Shown here one piece after another: positions 1 to 8,498 of a stretch of DNA of 64,000 bases. Made by a program: the position numbers and the translations under genes. Source of the stretch: DATBGO01 sp050011895 (GTDB lineage: Bacteria; Actinomycetota; Actinomycetes; Streptosporangiales; Streptosporangiaceae); assembly GCA_050011895.1 (NCBI GenBank), contig JBEKIF010000013.1:75964-139963 (forward strand), in the 5' to 3' direction. Each line of letters starts with the position of its first letter. The first letter of the stretch is position 1. Under the pieces are notes generated by a model, which was not told the DNA's origin, searched no databases, and was given only the letters and a program-made list of their open reading frames with translations.

Positions 1-665
1 TGAGCGGAGCCGACGTATATTCCTTCGCCAAAGAACTGCTCGTCTAGTCCCGTGTCGCGCACGATGTTCTGGCTGACGACGTTGTAGCTGCTGAAAGATC
101 TGAGGTGAATGGCTTCATCTCCCGTCCCGTGCACGAACAGGCCGTAGATGAGATCGTGCGTGGCGCCGTCAGTCACGACGCCCTTCTGCCCGCCTTCGAC
201 GCTGAAGCCCTCCACCCGCCACCATGATGCCTTGTCGAGGTAGAAGGTGTAGCCATTAGTGATGCTCGTGCCCTTGAGCACCGCGCTCCTGGCGCCGCAC
301 AAGGTGATGGGGGCGGCGGCGGTACCGGATGCGGTGGCCGCGAAGTCGCCGAGATAGACCCCCGGCGCCAGCAAGATCCTGGCGCCGGGCTGCGCGCGTG
401 CCAGAGCCACTTGCAGCCCAGCGGCGGTCGATACGTTCGTGACCGCCGCCCCGCTGCCGCAGCGGACCACGTTCCCGCCGCCCGACCGCGATGCCGCGGT
501 GGCTCCGCCGGGCCCAAGCTCGCTGGCGGACGCGGAATGCGTACCGGACGGGGCCGGCGCACCGGCCGGCGAGGATGTTCCGGCGCATGCGGCCAGCGCG
601 AGCAGGAGGGACCCGGCCACCGCCGTCTGCGCGGCCACCCTCAAGGCCGCGGCGCGCGCCCTCAT
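1..665 (-). CDS. Right-handed beta-helix lipoprotein (partial, runs off window start)
   Basis: This is an open frame from an ATG at 665 to the left edge without a stop, giving at least 221 residues. The N-terminus is a lipoprotein signal: basic MRARAAALR, a hydrophobic stretch, and the lipobox LALAAC with Cys at about residue 27. A Ser/Ala/Gly-rich linker follows. From about residue 66 the sequence has the look of a parallel beta-helix of the pectate-lyase/C5-epimerase/NosD type, with coils such as ARILLAPGVYLGDF, WWRVEGFSVEGGQKGVVT and YNVVSQNIVRDTG. The start ATG overlaps the upstream gene's TGA in an ATGA junction, which implies translational coupling. An extracytoplasmic lipid-anchored protein that binds or modifies a polysaccharide is inferred from the fold and from the glycosyltransferase two genes upstream. 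The catalytic class (lyase, epimerase or none) cannot be told without the missing C-terminus. Confidence 0.8.
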   Translation of the reverse strand, partial: MRARAAALRVAAQTAVAGSLLLALAACAGTSSPAGAPAPSGTHSASASELGPGGATAASRSGGGNVVRCGSGAAVTNVSTAAGLQVALARAQPGARILLAPGVYLGDFAATASGTAAAPITLCGARSAVLKGTSITNGYTFYLDKASWWRVEGFSVEGGQKGVVTDGATHDLIYGLFVHGTGDEAIHLRSFSSYNVVSQNIVRDTGLDEQFFGEGIYVGSA

Positions 666-2797
666 GGCCGGTCGGCCACTCGGGGCAGCGGGCAGGTCGC
701 GTCGATCTGCTCGGCGCTGCCATGCCGTGCCACCCGCGGGTACCCGCCGGCGTCCCGGCCATCAGGCAGGACGTACTCCAGCCTGCGGTCGTGCGGCACT
801 CCGCCAGCCGGCCCCACCCGTTCGAAGGGCCTGCGGCCATCGGGCACCGTGGCGTCCGGCAACCCGGGATCGTAGAGCGCGCGGCCGTAAGCACCCGCAC
901 CCCTCGGCGAGGCATCGTGATTCCCGGACCATGACGGGCCGTCCGGCCCGCCCTTAGCGGCAGCCACCAGCACGGGAGCCTGCCTCCCCGGGTCGGCCGC
1001 CGGGCCGATCCACTGGGTGCTTTCCGGATAGGGATGCTGTGGCGGGCGGCGGCGGCGCGTCCAAAGCCCGCCAACGATCACCAGGAAGACGATGCTCAGC
1101 CACAGGATGGCAAGCGGATGGAACTCAAGGTAAGTCAAGAAGGTGCCTTTCTCGTGAGGAGCCCAGTCGGCCGTGTTGCTTCCGGACAAGGCGGGTGGCA
1201 CGGCGTCAGCGCGCACGTCCACGGCTCGGTAACCGGTCCCCGAGATCACGTTGTCCTTCCCGGAAACGACCGAGTTCGCTCCGCGGATCGAGATGCCGAA
1301 GACGGTGCCCTGGGTAATAAGGCTGTTGTCCACCTCGACGCTGCCGGAACTGCGCACGACGACCGCGATACGGGCACCTGAGACGGCGTTCCCTGAGACT
1401 AGTGTCGCGGGTGCGGTCGGCCCGATGGAGAGCCCGACCCTGGGGCCGCACCGGACGTCGTTGCCGTTCACGATCGTCTTGCTGGCTCCGTAGCGGAGCG
1501 CGATGCCGGTCTGCTTGGCGCACACCTCGTCCGCCTTGAGCACCGCTGCGGTCCCGCCCTCGACGAGGATGCCCGTCCCCGCGTTGCCGAGCGCGGCACT
1601 GTTCTCGATGCGCGTCCCCGACCCTGGTGCCACGGCGTTCCCGGAGGGGGAGGCGGTGCTGACGAGCGGACGTCCGTCGGCCACGAAGCCGTTGGCCGCG
1701 TTGTGCTGCGACACGTCGTCCTGCAAGACGGTCCCGTTGCTCCCGCGGTCAACGTGGAAGCCGTTCTCGCCGTTGCGCACCGCCGAGCTCAAGGTGGCCG
1801 ACGCGCCGACCGTGCCACGGTGGACGTGGAAGCCATCCAGCTGGTTGGACTCGAACAGGTCGGCCGAGAACCTGACGTCCTCAGAACGAGTCACGAATGC
1901 GCCGTACGTGTTGCCCGTGAAGGTCGTCGAGGTCGCACCGCCGGTGCTGGGGTAGTTGGCCAGTCCGGTCCAGGCGACACCGCCGGTCCGGCCGCTCCAG
2001 AAGCCGAGAAAGGACGCGCGGACATTGGCGAAGGTCATCCGGCCGGCCACCTCACGGATGTACGGCCTGCCGCGGCCGGTGTCCTTTGCCGGTGTCATCG
2101 TCGCTTCGTCCCAGCCCTCCACAGTCAGGGGGCTGTTACTGGTTCCCCGGAACGCCAGGCTGCCTCGCCAGCCGACGATCGAGGCGGAGCCGGCCGGCGT
2201 GTCGTCAAGGTAGAGCGCCCGCACATCAGACGAGGAGAGTTCGAGGTGCGCCCCGGCAGCGACGAATATGTTGTCCTCCAGAAGCGCCGCGCCGTGCGGC
2301 AGTGGCACCAGCGCCCCGTACTGAATGAGATCAGTGGCGGTGTATGTGGGCGACGGTGCGGTGTCCGTGGCCACGCCGCTGGATGAGTAAGGCGCTCCAG
2401 ACGTCAGCACGAGGGTGGGCAGCGAGCCGCCGTATTGGACGACCATGGGCTGGTAGGAGCGGAATGAGTCGTGCAGCATCGCCCGGAGCCAGTTGTCCTG
2501 CGCGCTGACCGCCGCCGCCTCCTGGGATTCGCTCACCCCGGGCAAGGTCGCAGGCGGCTGCCACGGGTCGACCGGCCTTGCGGCCGGCGGTAGCGGCACG
2601 CTGCTGAGTGCACTCGGGGCAGGGAGCAGCCGAATCCCGTCGCTGGACGCGGGCGGCGCGACATTGATCTTCAGGTGCAAGGCAGACAGGATCGTCGGAA
2701 GCCCGCCGAGGCACAAGAAGAAGGCCAGCGCGATCACCACGGTATATCCCCTGCGGCGCACTCCCCGGTCGCGGTCAGGGTGACGGTTCTTGGCCAC
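662..2797 (-). CDS. Membrane-anchored right-handed beta-helix protein
   Basis: The protein has 711 residues. I chose the GTG at 2797 because AGGAGA lies 5 bases upstream, inside the end of the preceding glycosyltransferase gene; an in-frame upstream GTG at 2854 has no such site. A transmembrane segment near the N-terminus (VVIALAFFLCLGGLPTIL) is followed by about 500 residues of beta-helix repeats rich in N-G, T-G and V-x-N turns (for example GFHVDRGSNGTVLQDD, GTRIENSAALGNAGTGILV). A second transmembrane segment (HPLAILWLSIVFLVIVGGL) and a ~110-residue Pro/Gly-rich tail follow. The topology suggests an external beta-helix tethered at both ends. It lies 10 bases after the GT2 gene and overlaps the lipoprotein gene by 4 bases, so all three form one operon. 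A role in polysaccharide tailoring or export is inferred; no catalytic residues could be assigned. Confidence 0.82.
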   Translation of the reverse strand: MAKNRHPDRDRGVRRRGYTVVIALAFFLCLGGLPTILSALHLKINVAPPASSDGIRLLPAPSALSSVPLPPAARPVDPWQPPATLPGVSESQEAAAVSAQDNWLRAMLHDSFRSYQPMVVQYGGSLPTLVLTSGAPYSSSGVATDTAPSPTYTATDLIQYGALVPLPHGAALLEDNIFVAAGAHLELSSSDVRALYLDDTPAGSASIVGWRGSLAFRGTSNSPLTVEGWDEATMTPAKDTGRGRPYIREVAGRMTFANVRASFLGFWSGRTGGVAWTGLANYPSTGGATSTTFTGNTYGAFVTRSEDVRFSADLFESNQLDGFHVHRGTVGASATLSSAVRNGENGFHVDRGSNGTVLQDDVSQHNAANGFVADGRPLVSTASPSGNAVAPGSGTRIENSAALGNAGTGILVEGGTAAVLKADEVCAKQTGIALRYGASKTIVNGNDVRCGPRVGLSIGPTAPATLVSGNAVSGARIAVVVRSSGSVEVDNSLITQGTVFGISIRGANSVVSGKDNVISGTGYRAVDVRADAVPPALSGSNTADWAPHEKGTFLTYLEFHPLAILWLSIVFLVIVGGLWTRRRRPPQHPYPESTQWIGPAADPGRQAPVLVAAAKGGPDGPSWSGNHDASPRGAGAYGRALYDPGLPDATVPDGRRPFERVGPAGGVPHDRRLEYVLPDGRDAGGYPRVARHGSAEQIDATCPLPRVADRP

Positions 2798-2807
2798 GTC
2801 AGTTCTC

Positions 2808-4064
2808 CTATCGCAGCGACGCTGCGGACTGGGCCTCGCCACCGATGAGGTCACTGCGGCGGGTGAGCCAGCCGTGGGTGTTCATCGTGACGAAGGCGTA
2901 GGTCTTGACCGGAAGCGCGACGATGATGGTCATGATCGCGACGAGCGGGAGGACCCAGATGTCACCGGGCCGCTGGAGCAGATGCGAGATCCCGCGCAAG
3001 GCCCGGCCGGCGAGCAGCCACGCAATGGCGATCGCGGTAACGTACAGCTGGGGATGGAGCAGCCAGACTGCGAGATAGGCCATGGCAAAGCCCATGGTCA
3101 CCGGTGTGAGAATGATCTGCAGGACGCTGAGCTGGCAGATGAACGGCTGGCGCCAGAGCCAGCCCTTCCACATCGCCGTGAAATAGCAGCGGTAGGAGTT
3201 CCTGCTCCAGCGCAGCCGCTGCTTGAGGAAGGCCCGGCCAGTGTCGGGGAACATCGACAGCGCCCGCGCGGTGGACTGGTACACGGTCTTGTAGCCGGAC
3301 CCGAGGACAAGCCAGGTCAGCCGCCCATCGTCGCCTGCCACGCAGTGGCGGCCCAGGAAGAACTCGTCCTCCAGGTGCTTCAGCACGGGCAGCACGACGC
3401 TGCGGCGATAAGCCACGGTCCGCCCGGACAGGCAGGCGACTGCTCCAGCGCGGGACTGTGCCCGGACATAGTCGAGGTATCGGACGTCGATCATCCAGTC
3501 GGCGACCCGCCGCCATGCGCTCGTTCTTGGCAGGTAGGCATTCTGCCGGGTGCCGACTCCGCCGACCTTCGGGTCCCTGAATGGCGCCAGGACCGCAACG
3601 AGGAGCCCTGGCTGCCACATCGTGTCCGAGTCAGCGAGGACCAGGATTTCGGAGCTGGCCCTGCGGATGCCGACGCCGAGCGCCGAGCGCTTGCCCTGGT
3701 GCCGGAATGGGAGGACGGTGAGCCGGGAGTCGGCGCGGGCGCGCTGCTGCAGCAGCTGGATGACCTCGACATCGTCGACGTCGGGAACGACGATGACTTG
3801 CGTCGGATTCTCCGCAAGCCACGAGCGCAGGCAGCGGTCGAGTATGCCCGGGTCCTCGCGGTACGCCGGCACGACCACCGAAGTCGTGGCGGTGAACCCG
3901 GGCGGCACCGGGCGGTACACCCGCGACAGCGTGAACCGCAGGAGCCAGACCGACCAGGAGACGAGGCCGACGAGGCCGAGCGGGACCAGGTGACGCAGTT
4001 GCTGCAGCTGCAAGGTGCTGATCTTCGGCACCGCCAGCGCCGCATGGATGACCTGCGAGTGCAT
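2808..4064 (-). CDS. Processive family 2 glycosyltransferase (hyaluronan/cellulose-synthase-like)
   Basis: The protein has 418 residues. The ATG at 4064 is preceded by GGGGAGA at a 5-base spacing. An N-terminal transmembrane helix (about 26-46) is followed by a GT-A domain with VPAYRED (65-71), the nucleotide/metal motif ADSDT (D145, D147), the acceptor-site GDD (244-246) and the processivity motif QRLRW (282-286). Three or four C-terminal membrane helices (LSVLQIILTPVTMGFAMAYL and later) complete the layout of HasA, NodC and BcsA-type enzymes. These polymerise a UDP- or GDP-sugar on the cytoplasmic face while pushing the chain through the membrane. The donor sugar cannot be deduced. It is the first gene of the three-gene minus-strand operon and is preceded by an AT-rich, repeat-containing gap. 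Confidence 0.88.
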   Translation of the reverse strand: MHSQVIHAALAVPKISTLQLQQLRHLVPLGLVGLVSWSVWLLRFTLSRVYRPVPPGFTATTSVVVPAYREDPGILDRCLRSWLAENPTQVIVVPDVDDVEVIQLLQQRARADSRLTVLPFRHQGKRSALGVGIRRASSEILVLADSDTMWQPGLLVAVLAPFRDPKVGGVGTRQNAYLPRTSAWRRVADWMIDVRYLDYVRAQSRAGAVACLSGRTVAYRRSVVLPVLKHLEDEFFLGRHCVAGDDGRLTWLVLGSGYKTVYQSTARALSMFPDTGRAFLKQRLRWSRNSYRCYFTAMWKGWLWRQPFICQLSVLQIILTPVTMGFAMAYLAVWLLHPQLYVTAIAIAWLLAGRALRGISHLLQRPGDIWVLPLVAIMTIIVALPVKTYAFVTMNTHGWLTRRSDLIGGEAQSAASLR

Positions 4065-4226
4065 CCCGTCTCCCCGTTAAGCGATCATGCCGGTCGGCCG
4101 GGTCCTGCTGGCCCCGCCGCCTGACTGGCCCACGATCTGAAGCCCCCACCGGCCCCCGTCTGGGCGGTGGATATCTGTAAAGAGAGGCGTCGGGGCGATT
4201 CCGAACGGCGGACTAAATGAACTCCA

Positions 4227-4250
4227 GGTAAACTCTAGGTAAACGGTAAA
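4227..4250. promoter_or_regulatory. Triple GGTAAA direct repeat upstream of the polysaccharide operon
   Basis: GGTAAA occurs at 4227-4232, 4238-4243 and 4245-4250. The first two lie in the longer repeat AGGTAAACTCTAGGTAAAC with an 11-bp period, one helical turn. The array sits about 165-185 bp upstream of the glycosyltransferase start in the most AT-rich part of the 4065-4416 gap, and on the coding strand it reads TTTACC three times. An inverted repeat GAATG-N11-CATTC follows at 4280-4300. No convincing -35/-10 pair could be fixed. It could be a regulator site array; this is inference. Confidence 0.4.
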
Positions 4251-4378
4251 GATCACGTTTATTCATTGGTTCAGCCCTTGAATGCACTGTGTTACCATTC
4301 ATGACAAAGCGTGATTGCCGCGGCTCCGCGCTAGACGGCTCCGCGCTCCCGCGTTCCTGCAGAACACGGCCTCGATAG

Positions 4379-4409
4379 CGCTTCCACCGCTCGCGGAGCG
4401 GTGGAAGCG
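4379..4409 (-). terminator. Hairpin terminator after the K+ channel gene
   Basis: This is a perfect 14-bp stem, CGCTTCCACCGCTC pairing with GAGCGGTGGAAGCG, around a 3-base loop. It begins 7 bases beyond the stop codon of the minus-strand channel gene. There is no U-tract, as is common in actinobacteria. Apart from this hairpin and the GGTAAA array, the 4065-4416 gap holds only a short direct repeat (cggctccgcgct twice near 4320-4350). Confidence 0.7.
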
Positions 4410-4416
4410 GAGCCGC

Positions 4417-5295
4417 TCACGAGTCGCGCCTGGATCCCGCAGCCGGGGATTTGTGCGCTGACCGGTCGGCGGTGCGGCGTGACGCGATGGTTCCGTTGTG
4501 GTCGATGGCGGCGTTCCCGCACCGCCCGGCCCGCTGCGGCGGACGCGATGCTTCCGGCGTCACCTGCTGAGGCGCGCGGAAGGAGGCGACCAGGCGGGCC
4601 ACGAGCGTGGCGAGGAAGACCTGCCCAGTTATCGCCTCGATGACGGCGACCGCCTGTCCGCCGCTCTGCGCGGCCGTGAAGTCGCCGTATCCGAGGGTCG
4701 TCAGCGTGGTGAAGCTGAAGTACTGGAAAGTCTGAGTCGTGCCGGGGCGCCCGCCAGCGAAGAACTGGTCGCCGCCGAAATGGAACATTCCAGCATAGAA
4801 AGCGGCGAACATCAGCCCGAGGATCAGGTAGGCGCTCACTGCGCCGTAGATGCTCTGGAGAGTGACCGTGCCCATTTTAAGGACGCGCTCGACAATGATC
4901 ACGACAGTCAGCAGCAGCACCAGGCCGGTCCAGAAATTCGCGATCCCGTCGCCTATCTCGCTGATCCTGCTCAGCGCAAGCCAAGCGGAGATCGCCGAGC
5001 CGACCAGCGCGACGCCGATGACAAGCTGCACAGTCCGTCGCCGAAACCGGGACGCGCGCAAGGTGAGGATCGCCACGGTAACAAACAGCACGATCTGGAT
5101 GAAGTTTACCCAGCCAGCGCTCGTGAACGCTGACAGCAGATAGGTGAAGATCAGCAGCAGGAGCAGAAACCCGTATCGACGACGCGGCAGCGGCACGCCA
5201 GGGCTGGGGCGTGCCGCGTGCCCCGCCCTGGGTGGCACCGTCGCCGCCTCCTCAAATTCACCCGATGCGCGATGGCCAGGTCGTGCCTGGCGCAT
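4417..5295 (-). CDS. Two-TM-type potassium channel family protein
   Basis: With the ATG at 5295 the protein has 292 residues. The frame stays open to 5469, with further possible starts at 5343 and 5385. None has a strong ribosome site, and the longest forms would overlap the divergent gene at 5454 and cover a regulatory palindrome at 5344-5358, so I prefer the short form. About four membrane segments precede the pore (YGFLLLLLIFTYLLSAF, FIQIVLFVTVAILTL, VQLVIGVALVGSAI, GLVLLLTVVIIVERVL). Then comes an outer helix, a pore loop with the K+ selectivity filter TTLGYGDF and an inner helix (VIEAITGQVFLATLVARLV). The family conducts K+ across the plasma membrane. No RCK or cyclic-nucleotide domain is present, so gating is unknown. 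It may contribute to envelope or turgor stress adaptation, judging by its neighbours. Confidence 0.85.
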   Translation of the reverse strand: MRQARPGHRASGEFEEAATVPPRAGHAARPSPGVPLPRRRYGFLLLLLIFTYLLSAFTSAGWVNFIQIVLFVTVAILTLRASRFRRRTVQLVIGVALVGSAISAWLALSRISEIGDGIANFWTGLVLLLTVVIIVERVLKMGTVTLQSIYGAVSAYLILGLMFAAFYAGMFHFGGDQFFAGGRPGTTQTFQYFSFTTLTTLGYGDFTAAQSGGQAVAVIEAITGQVFLATLVARLVASFRAPQQVTPEASRPPQRAGRCGNAAIDHNGTIASRRTADRSAHKSPAAGSRRDS

Positions 5296-5343
5296 TTCAC
5301 GCTTCTGTGCGCCAGCGTGAGCGCCTGTGCCCCCGCGCCGCAT

Positions 5344-5358
5344 CACCCCGTGCGGATG
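5344..5358. promoter_or_regulatory. Recurrent palindrome CACCCC-N3-CGGATG (motif copy 1)
   Basis: On the minus strand this reads CATCCG-CAC-GGGGTG, with the same half-sites as the copy at 10469. It lies between the divergent channel gene (48 bp before 5295) and the DUF2252 gene (95 bp before 5454). Copies of the motif family occur in other gaps up to 22551. A transcription-factor operator is inferred. Confidence 0.5.
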
Positions 5359-5453
5359 ACGCGCGGCAGGTAACGACCGCCGCATCCTTGGCCTGCTGTC
5401 GGAGGCAGGTGCGACGACGCGCAGGCATGCAACAGGCGACGAGGAGCTAACTG

Positions 5454-7640
5454 ATGGCTGAGCAGGCAACCAAGGATCCGAGTGGGCGCAGCACCCGGGC
5501 CGGCACCGGGCGGCGCGAGGCGGCTAAAACGGCACCGCCGCGGCAGGGCGCGGCGCGGCCCGCGAGGCCCGTGGCGGCACCAGCGCGACAACGCGCGGCG
5601 CGGCGCACCAAACCGGCCAAGCCGGCCAGGCCCAGGCCTCCGGGGACGGGGCAGCGCACGGCAGCGCACGCACCCGCAAAGCCCGCGGTACGGCGAACCC
5701 AGTCGGTCAAGCTCGCAGGCGCAACGACGGCCAAGCCCACGACGGTTACGCGCGCCGGGTCCGCCAAGCCCACGACGGCCGGGCCCACGACCGCTAGGCC
5801 CACGACCGCTAGGCCCACGACCGCTAGGCCCACGACCGTCGGCACGACCGCCAAACGCGCGGTGCGGCGCACTCCAGCCAAGCCAGCCGCGGCGGGCACG
5901 ACTGCCGCCAAGCGCCCAGCCCAGCGCACGCCAGCCAAGCCAGCCAAGCCAGCCGCGGCGGGCACGACTGCCGCCAAGCGCCCAGCCCAGCGCACGCCAG
6001 CCAAGCCAGCCAAGCCCGCTGCGGCCGGGACGACGGCCGCCAAGCTCGCCGCCCGGCGCGCGCCCGCTAGCTCGCCCAGGCCCACGGCGCCCCGGACGAC
6101 AGGACAGCGCACGGCGCGGCGTACTCAGGCCGCCAAGCCGGGCAAGCCCGCAGCGGCTGCGCGGCGCGGGGTAGCGCCAACCGCGGCGGTAGCGGCGGCA
6201 GCGGCAGCACAGCCCGCGACGCGCCGGGCCAGGCCCGAGCCCTCGTCACCGCGGCTGAGCCCGGCCGAGCGCGTCGCACGCGGCAAGGCGGCGCGGGCCG
6301 CGGTGCCAAGGGAGGCCCACGCGACGCTCGATCTGCCCGCGGACCGGCCCGATCCGGTCGGCCTGCTCGAAAGCCAGGCGGCCTCACGGCTGCCTGGCCT
6401 GGTGCCGATCCGCTACGGCCGGATGCTCGTCTCCCCGTTCAGCTACTTCCGCGGCGCCGCGTTGCCGATGGCTTCCGACCTGGCCAGCACCCCATCGTCC
6501 GGCATCATCGTGCAGGCCTGCGGGGACGCGCACCTGTCGAACTTCGGATTCTTCGCTTCACCCGAGCGCCGGCTCGTCTTCGACGTCAATGACTTCGACG
6601 AGACGCTGCCTGGGCCTTGGGAATGGGATGTCAAGCGGCTGGCGGCCAGCCTGGAGATAGCCGGACGCGACAGCGGGTTCTCCGGCACGGAGCGGCGCCA
6701 GATCGTGCTGGCCGCGACCGGGAGCTACCGCAAGGCCATGCGGGAGTTCGCCGACATGAGCAACCTGGATGTCTGGTACGCCAGTGCCGACGTGGACCGG
6801 CTACGCGCGAACGTAGATGCGCAGGTGGACAAGCGGCGGCGCAAGATGCTGGCGAAGGGCGTCGCCAAGGCCCAGAACCGGACCAGCATGCAGGAACTCA
6901 GCAAGCTAACCGGCATGGTGGATGGTCGGCCTAAGATCATCGCCGACCCGCCGCTTATCGTCCCGCTGGCCGACCTGCTGCCAGAGCAGCTGGACGCCAG
7001 CGACATCGAGAGTCAGATCCGCGGCCTGATCGTCAACTACTCGCACACGCTCGAATACAGCCGCCGGATCCTGCTCAGGCAGTTCGAGTTCGCCGATATG
7101 GCCCACAAGGTAGTCGGTGTCGGCAGCGTGGGCACCCGGTGCTGGATCGTGCTGACGATGGGGCGCGACGAGACCGATCCGCTGTTCCTGCAGGTCAAGG
7201 AGGCCCAGCCGTCAGTGCTCAGCGCGTTCGCCGGAGCCAGCATATTCAGCAACGAAGGCGAGCGCGTGGTCACCGGCCAGCGCCTGATGCAGGCGGTCAG
7301 CGACATCTTCCTGGGCTGGCAGCGGGTCAACGGCATCGACGGGAAGACGCGCGACTTCTACATCCGTCAGTTGCGGGACTGGAAGCTGTCCGTTGAGATC
7401 GGCGAGCTGGTGCCCAATGGCATGCGCATCTACGGCGAGACCTGCGGCTGGACCCTGGCCCGCGCGCACGCCCGGTCCGGTGACCGGATCGCGATCGCCG
7501 CATACCTGGGCGGCAAGGACATCTTCGACCAGGCCATCGCCGATTTCGCGGCAGCCTACGCGGACCAGAACGAGAGCGACTACCGCGCCCTGGCCGCCGC
7601 GCGCGAGCATGGCCGGATCATCGCCACGACGAACGTGTGA
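5454..7640 (+). CDS. DUF2252 protein with long histone-H1-like N-terminal tail
   Basis: The protein has 728 residues. The ATG at 5454 is preceded by GAGGAG at 7 bases. Residues 1 to about 275 are an almost pure Ala/Pro/Lys/Arg/Thr tail with PTTAR pentads and 22-residue PAKPAKPAAAGTTAAKRPAQ-type units, resembling eukaryotic or bacterial H1-like DNA-binding tails. Residues ~285-728 match DUF2252: YFRGAALPMASDL, GDAHLSNFGFF, FDVNDFDET, EWDVKRLAAS, FLQVKEAQPSVL and the C-terminal IADFAAAYADQNESDYRAL. The GDAHxxNFG and DxNDFDE motifs recall the catalytic loops of kinase-like or aminoglycoside-phosphotransferase-like folds, but no activity is established for the family. The tail predicts nucleic-acid or polyanion binding (inference). 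The gene end overlaps the convergent PAP2 gene by 23 bp. Confidence 0.85.
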   Translation: MAEQATKDPSGRSTRAGTGRREAAKTAPPRQGAARPARPVAAPARQRAARRTKPAKPARPRPPGTGQRTAAHAPAKPAVRRTQSVKLAGATTAKPTTVTRAGSAKPTTAGPTTARPTTARPTTARPTTVGTTAKRAVRRTPAKPAAAGTTAAKRPAQRTPAKPAKPAAAGTTAAKRPAQRTPAKPAKPAAAGTTAAKLAARRAPASSPRPTAPRTTGQRTARRTQAAKPGKPAAAARRGVAPTAAVAAAAAAQPATRRARPEPSSPRLSPAERVARGKAARAAVPREAHATLDLPADRPDPVGLLESQAASRLPGLVPIRYGRMLVSPFSYFRGAALPMASDLASTPSSGIIVQACGDAHLSNFGFFASPERRLVFDVNDFDETLPGPWEWDVKRLAASLEIAGRDSGFSGTERRQIVLAATGSYRKAMREFADMSNLDVWYASADVDRLRANVDAQVDKRRRKMLAKGVAKAQNRTSMQELSKLTGMVDGRPKIIADPPLIVPLADLLPEQLDASDIESQIRGLIVNYSHTLEYSRRILLRQFEFADMAHKVVGVGSVGTRCWIVLTMGRDETDPLFLQVKEAQPSVLSAFAGASIFSNEGERVVTGQRLMQAVSDIFLGWQRVNGIDGKTRDFYIRQLRDWKLSVEIGELVPNGMRIYGETCGWTLARAHARSGDRIAIAAYLGGKDIFDQAIADFAAAYADQNESDYRALAAAREHGRIIATTNV
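5768..6048 (+). repeat. In-frame tandem repeats coding the basic tail
   Basis: Five 15-bp units (gcccacgaccgctag type, 5768-5842) encode PTTAR/V. About three units of up to 66 bp (5871-6048) encode PAKPAKPAAAGTTAAKRPAQRT with small indels of multiples of 3. All indels keep frame, which shows selection for an open tail and suggests length variation between strains. Confidence 0.8.
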
Positions 7641-8292
7641 GCGCCGCTGCCAACGCGCCGCGCCGCCGTGCGGCACGGTCGGTCAGGCCGGTCATGGTCT
7701 GACCGATCGCCGCACCGACGATCGAGCCGGCCACTGCGTCACCCGGGTAATGAACGCCGGTGTGAACGCGGGAATAGGCCACTGCCGCGGCGAGGAACCG
7801 CAGCGGAAGGGCCAGCCACGGCAGTTCGTGGCCGACCGCGGTCGCGAACGCGAACCCTGACGCCGAGTGCCCGGACGGAAACGATCTCGACAGCGGCATC
7901 GGCACCTGACGGACGGCCGGAACGCCCAGGCCAGCGCGATCGGGCCGGGGCCGGTCATACAGGGACTTGATCCCGATGTTGACCAGCGCCGAGGTCAGCC
8001 CGATTGTGGTCGTCCCCCTGACCGCCGCGCGCCGCCCGGAGCCGCCACCGACGGCGGCCAGCCCGGCCGCGATGGCCAGCCAGATGGCCGAACGGTTTGC
8101 GGTCTGCGATAGCCGGCGCATCAGGCGATCGAGGACGGGGGTCGGTACCTGAGCGATGGCCTCATAAAGGGCCTGGTCGACCGCTCCGAGTTCGCGCAGC
8201 ACCTCCGCGATCTGAGCACGGGCCTGACGAGTCAAGCGCGGGCCGGCCGTGCTGCCGCTGGCGATGCTTGGTGGTCTGGCCACGCGCCGCAT
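7618..8292 (-). CDS. PAP2-family membrane phosphatase
   Basis: With the ATG at 8292 the protein has 224 residues; the frame is open to a GTG at 8400 and neither start has a clear ribosome site. The three PAP2 signature blocks are all present: KSLYDRPRP (KX6RP), PSGHS and SRVHTGVHYPGD (SRX5HX3D). Hydrophobic helices lie between them. The family dephosphorylates lipid phosphates such as undecaprenyl pyrophosphate, phosphatidic acid or phosphatidylglycerol phosphate at the outer membrane face. It converges on the DUF2252 gene and is divergent from a diacylglycerol-kinase-like gene, so the two could act on related lipid pools. Substrate is not deducible. Confidence 0.85.
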   Translation of the reverse strand: MRRVARPPSIASGSTAGPRLTRQARAQIAEVLRELGAVDQALYEAIAQVPTPVLDRLMRRLSQTANRSAIWLAIAAGLAAVGGGSGRRAAVRGTTTIGLTSALVNIGIKSLYDRPRPDRAGLGVPAVRQVPMPLSRSFPSGHSASGFAFATAVGHELPWLALPLRFLAAAVAYSRVHTGVHYPGDAVAGSIVGAAIGQTMTGLTDRAARRRGALAAALTRSSWR

Positions 8293-8498
8293 GCTAGCAG
8301 CGCTGGCGGCTCTGGCAGCGCCGGCGGCTGCAGCCGCGGCACGGCGACGGCTGCACGGCGACCCGCCGCACGGCGACCTCCGGCACGTGACCGGCGGCAC
8401 GGGACCAGCTACACACAGTCAGTGACGTGAAACCGGATATCTAGCGATGCGGACGGGGTACAGACAGATCAACCGGATTGGTGCGAGAGAGCTGGGGA

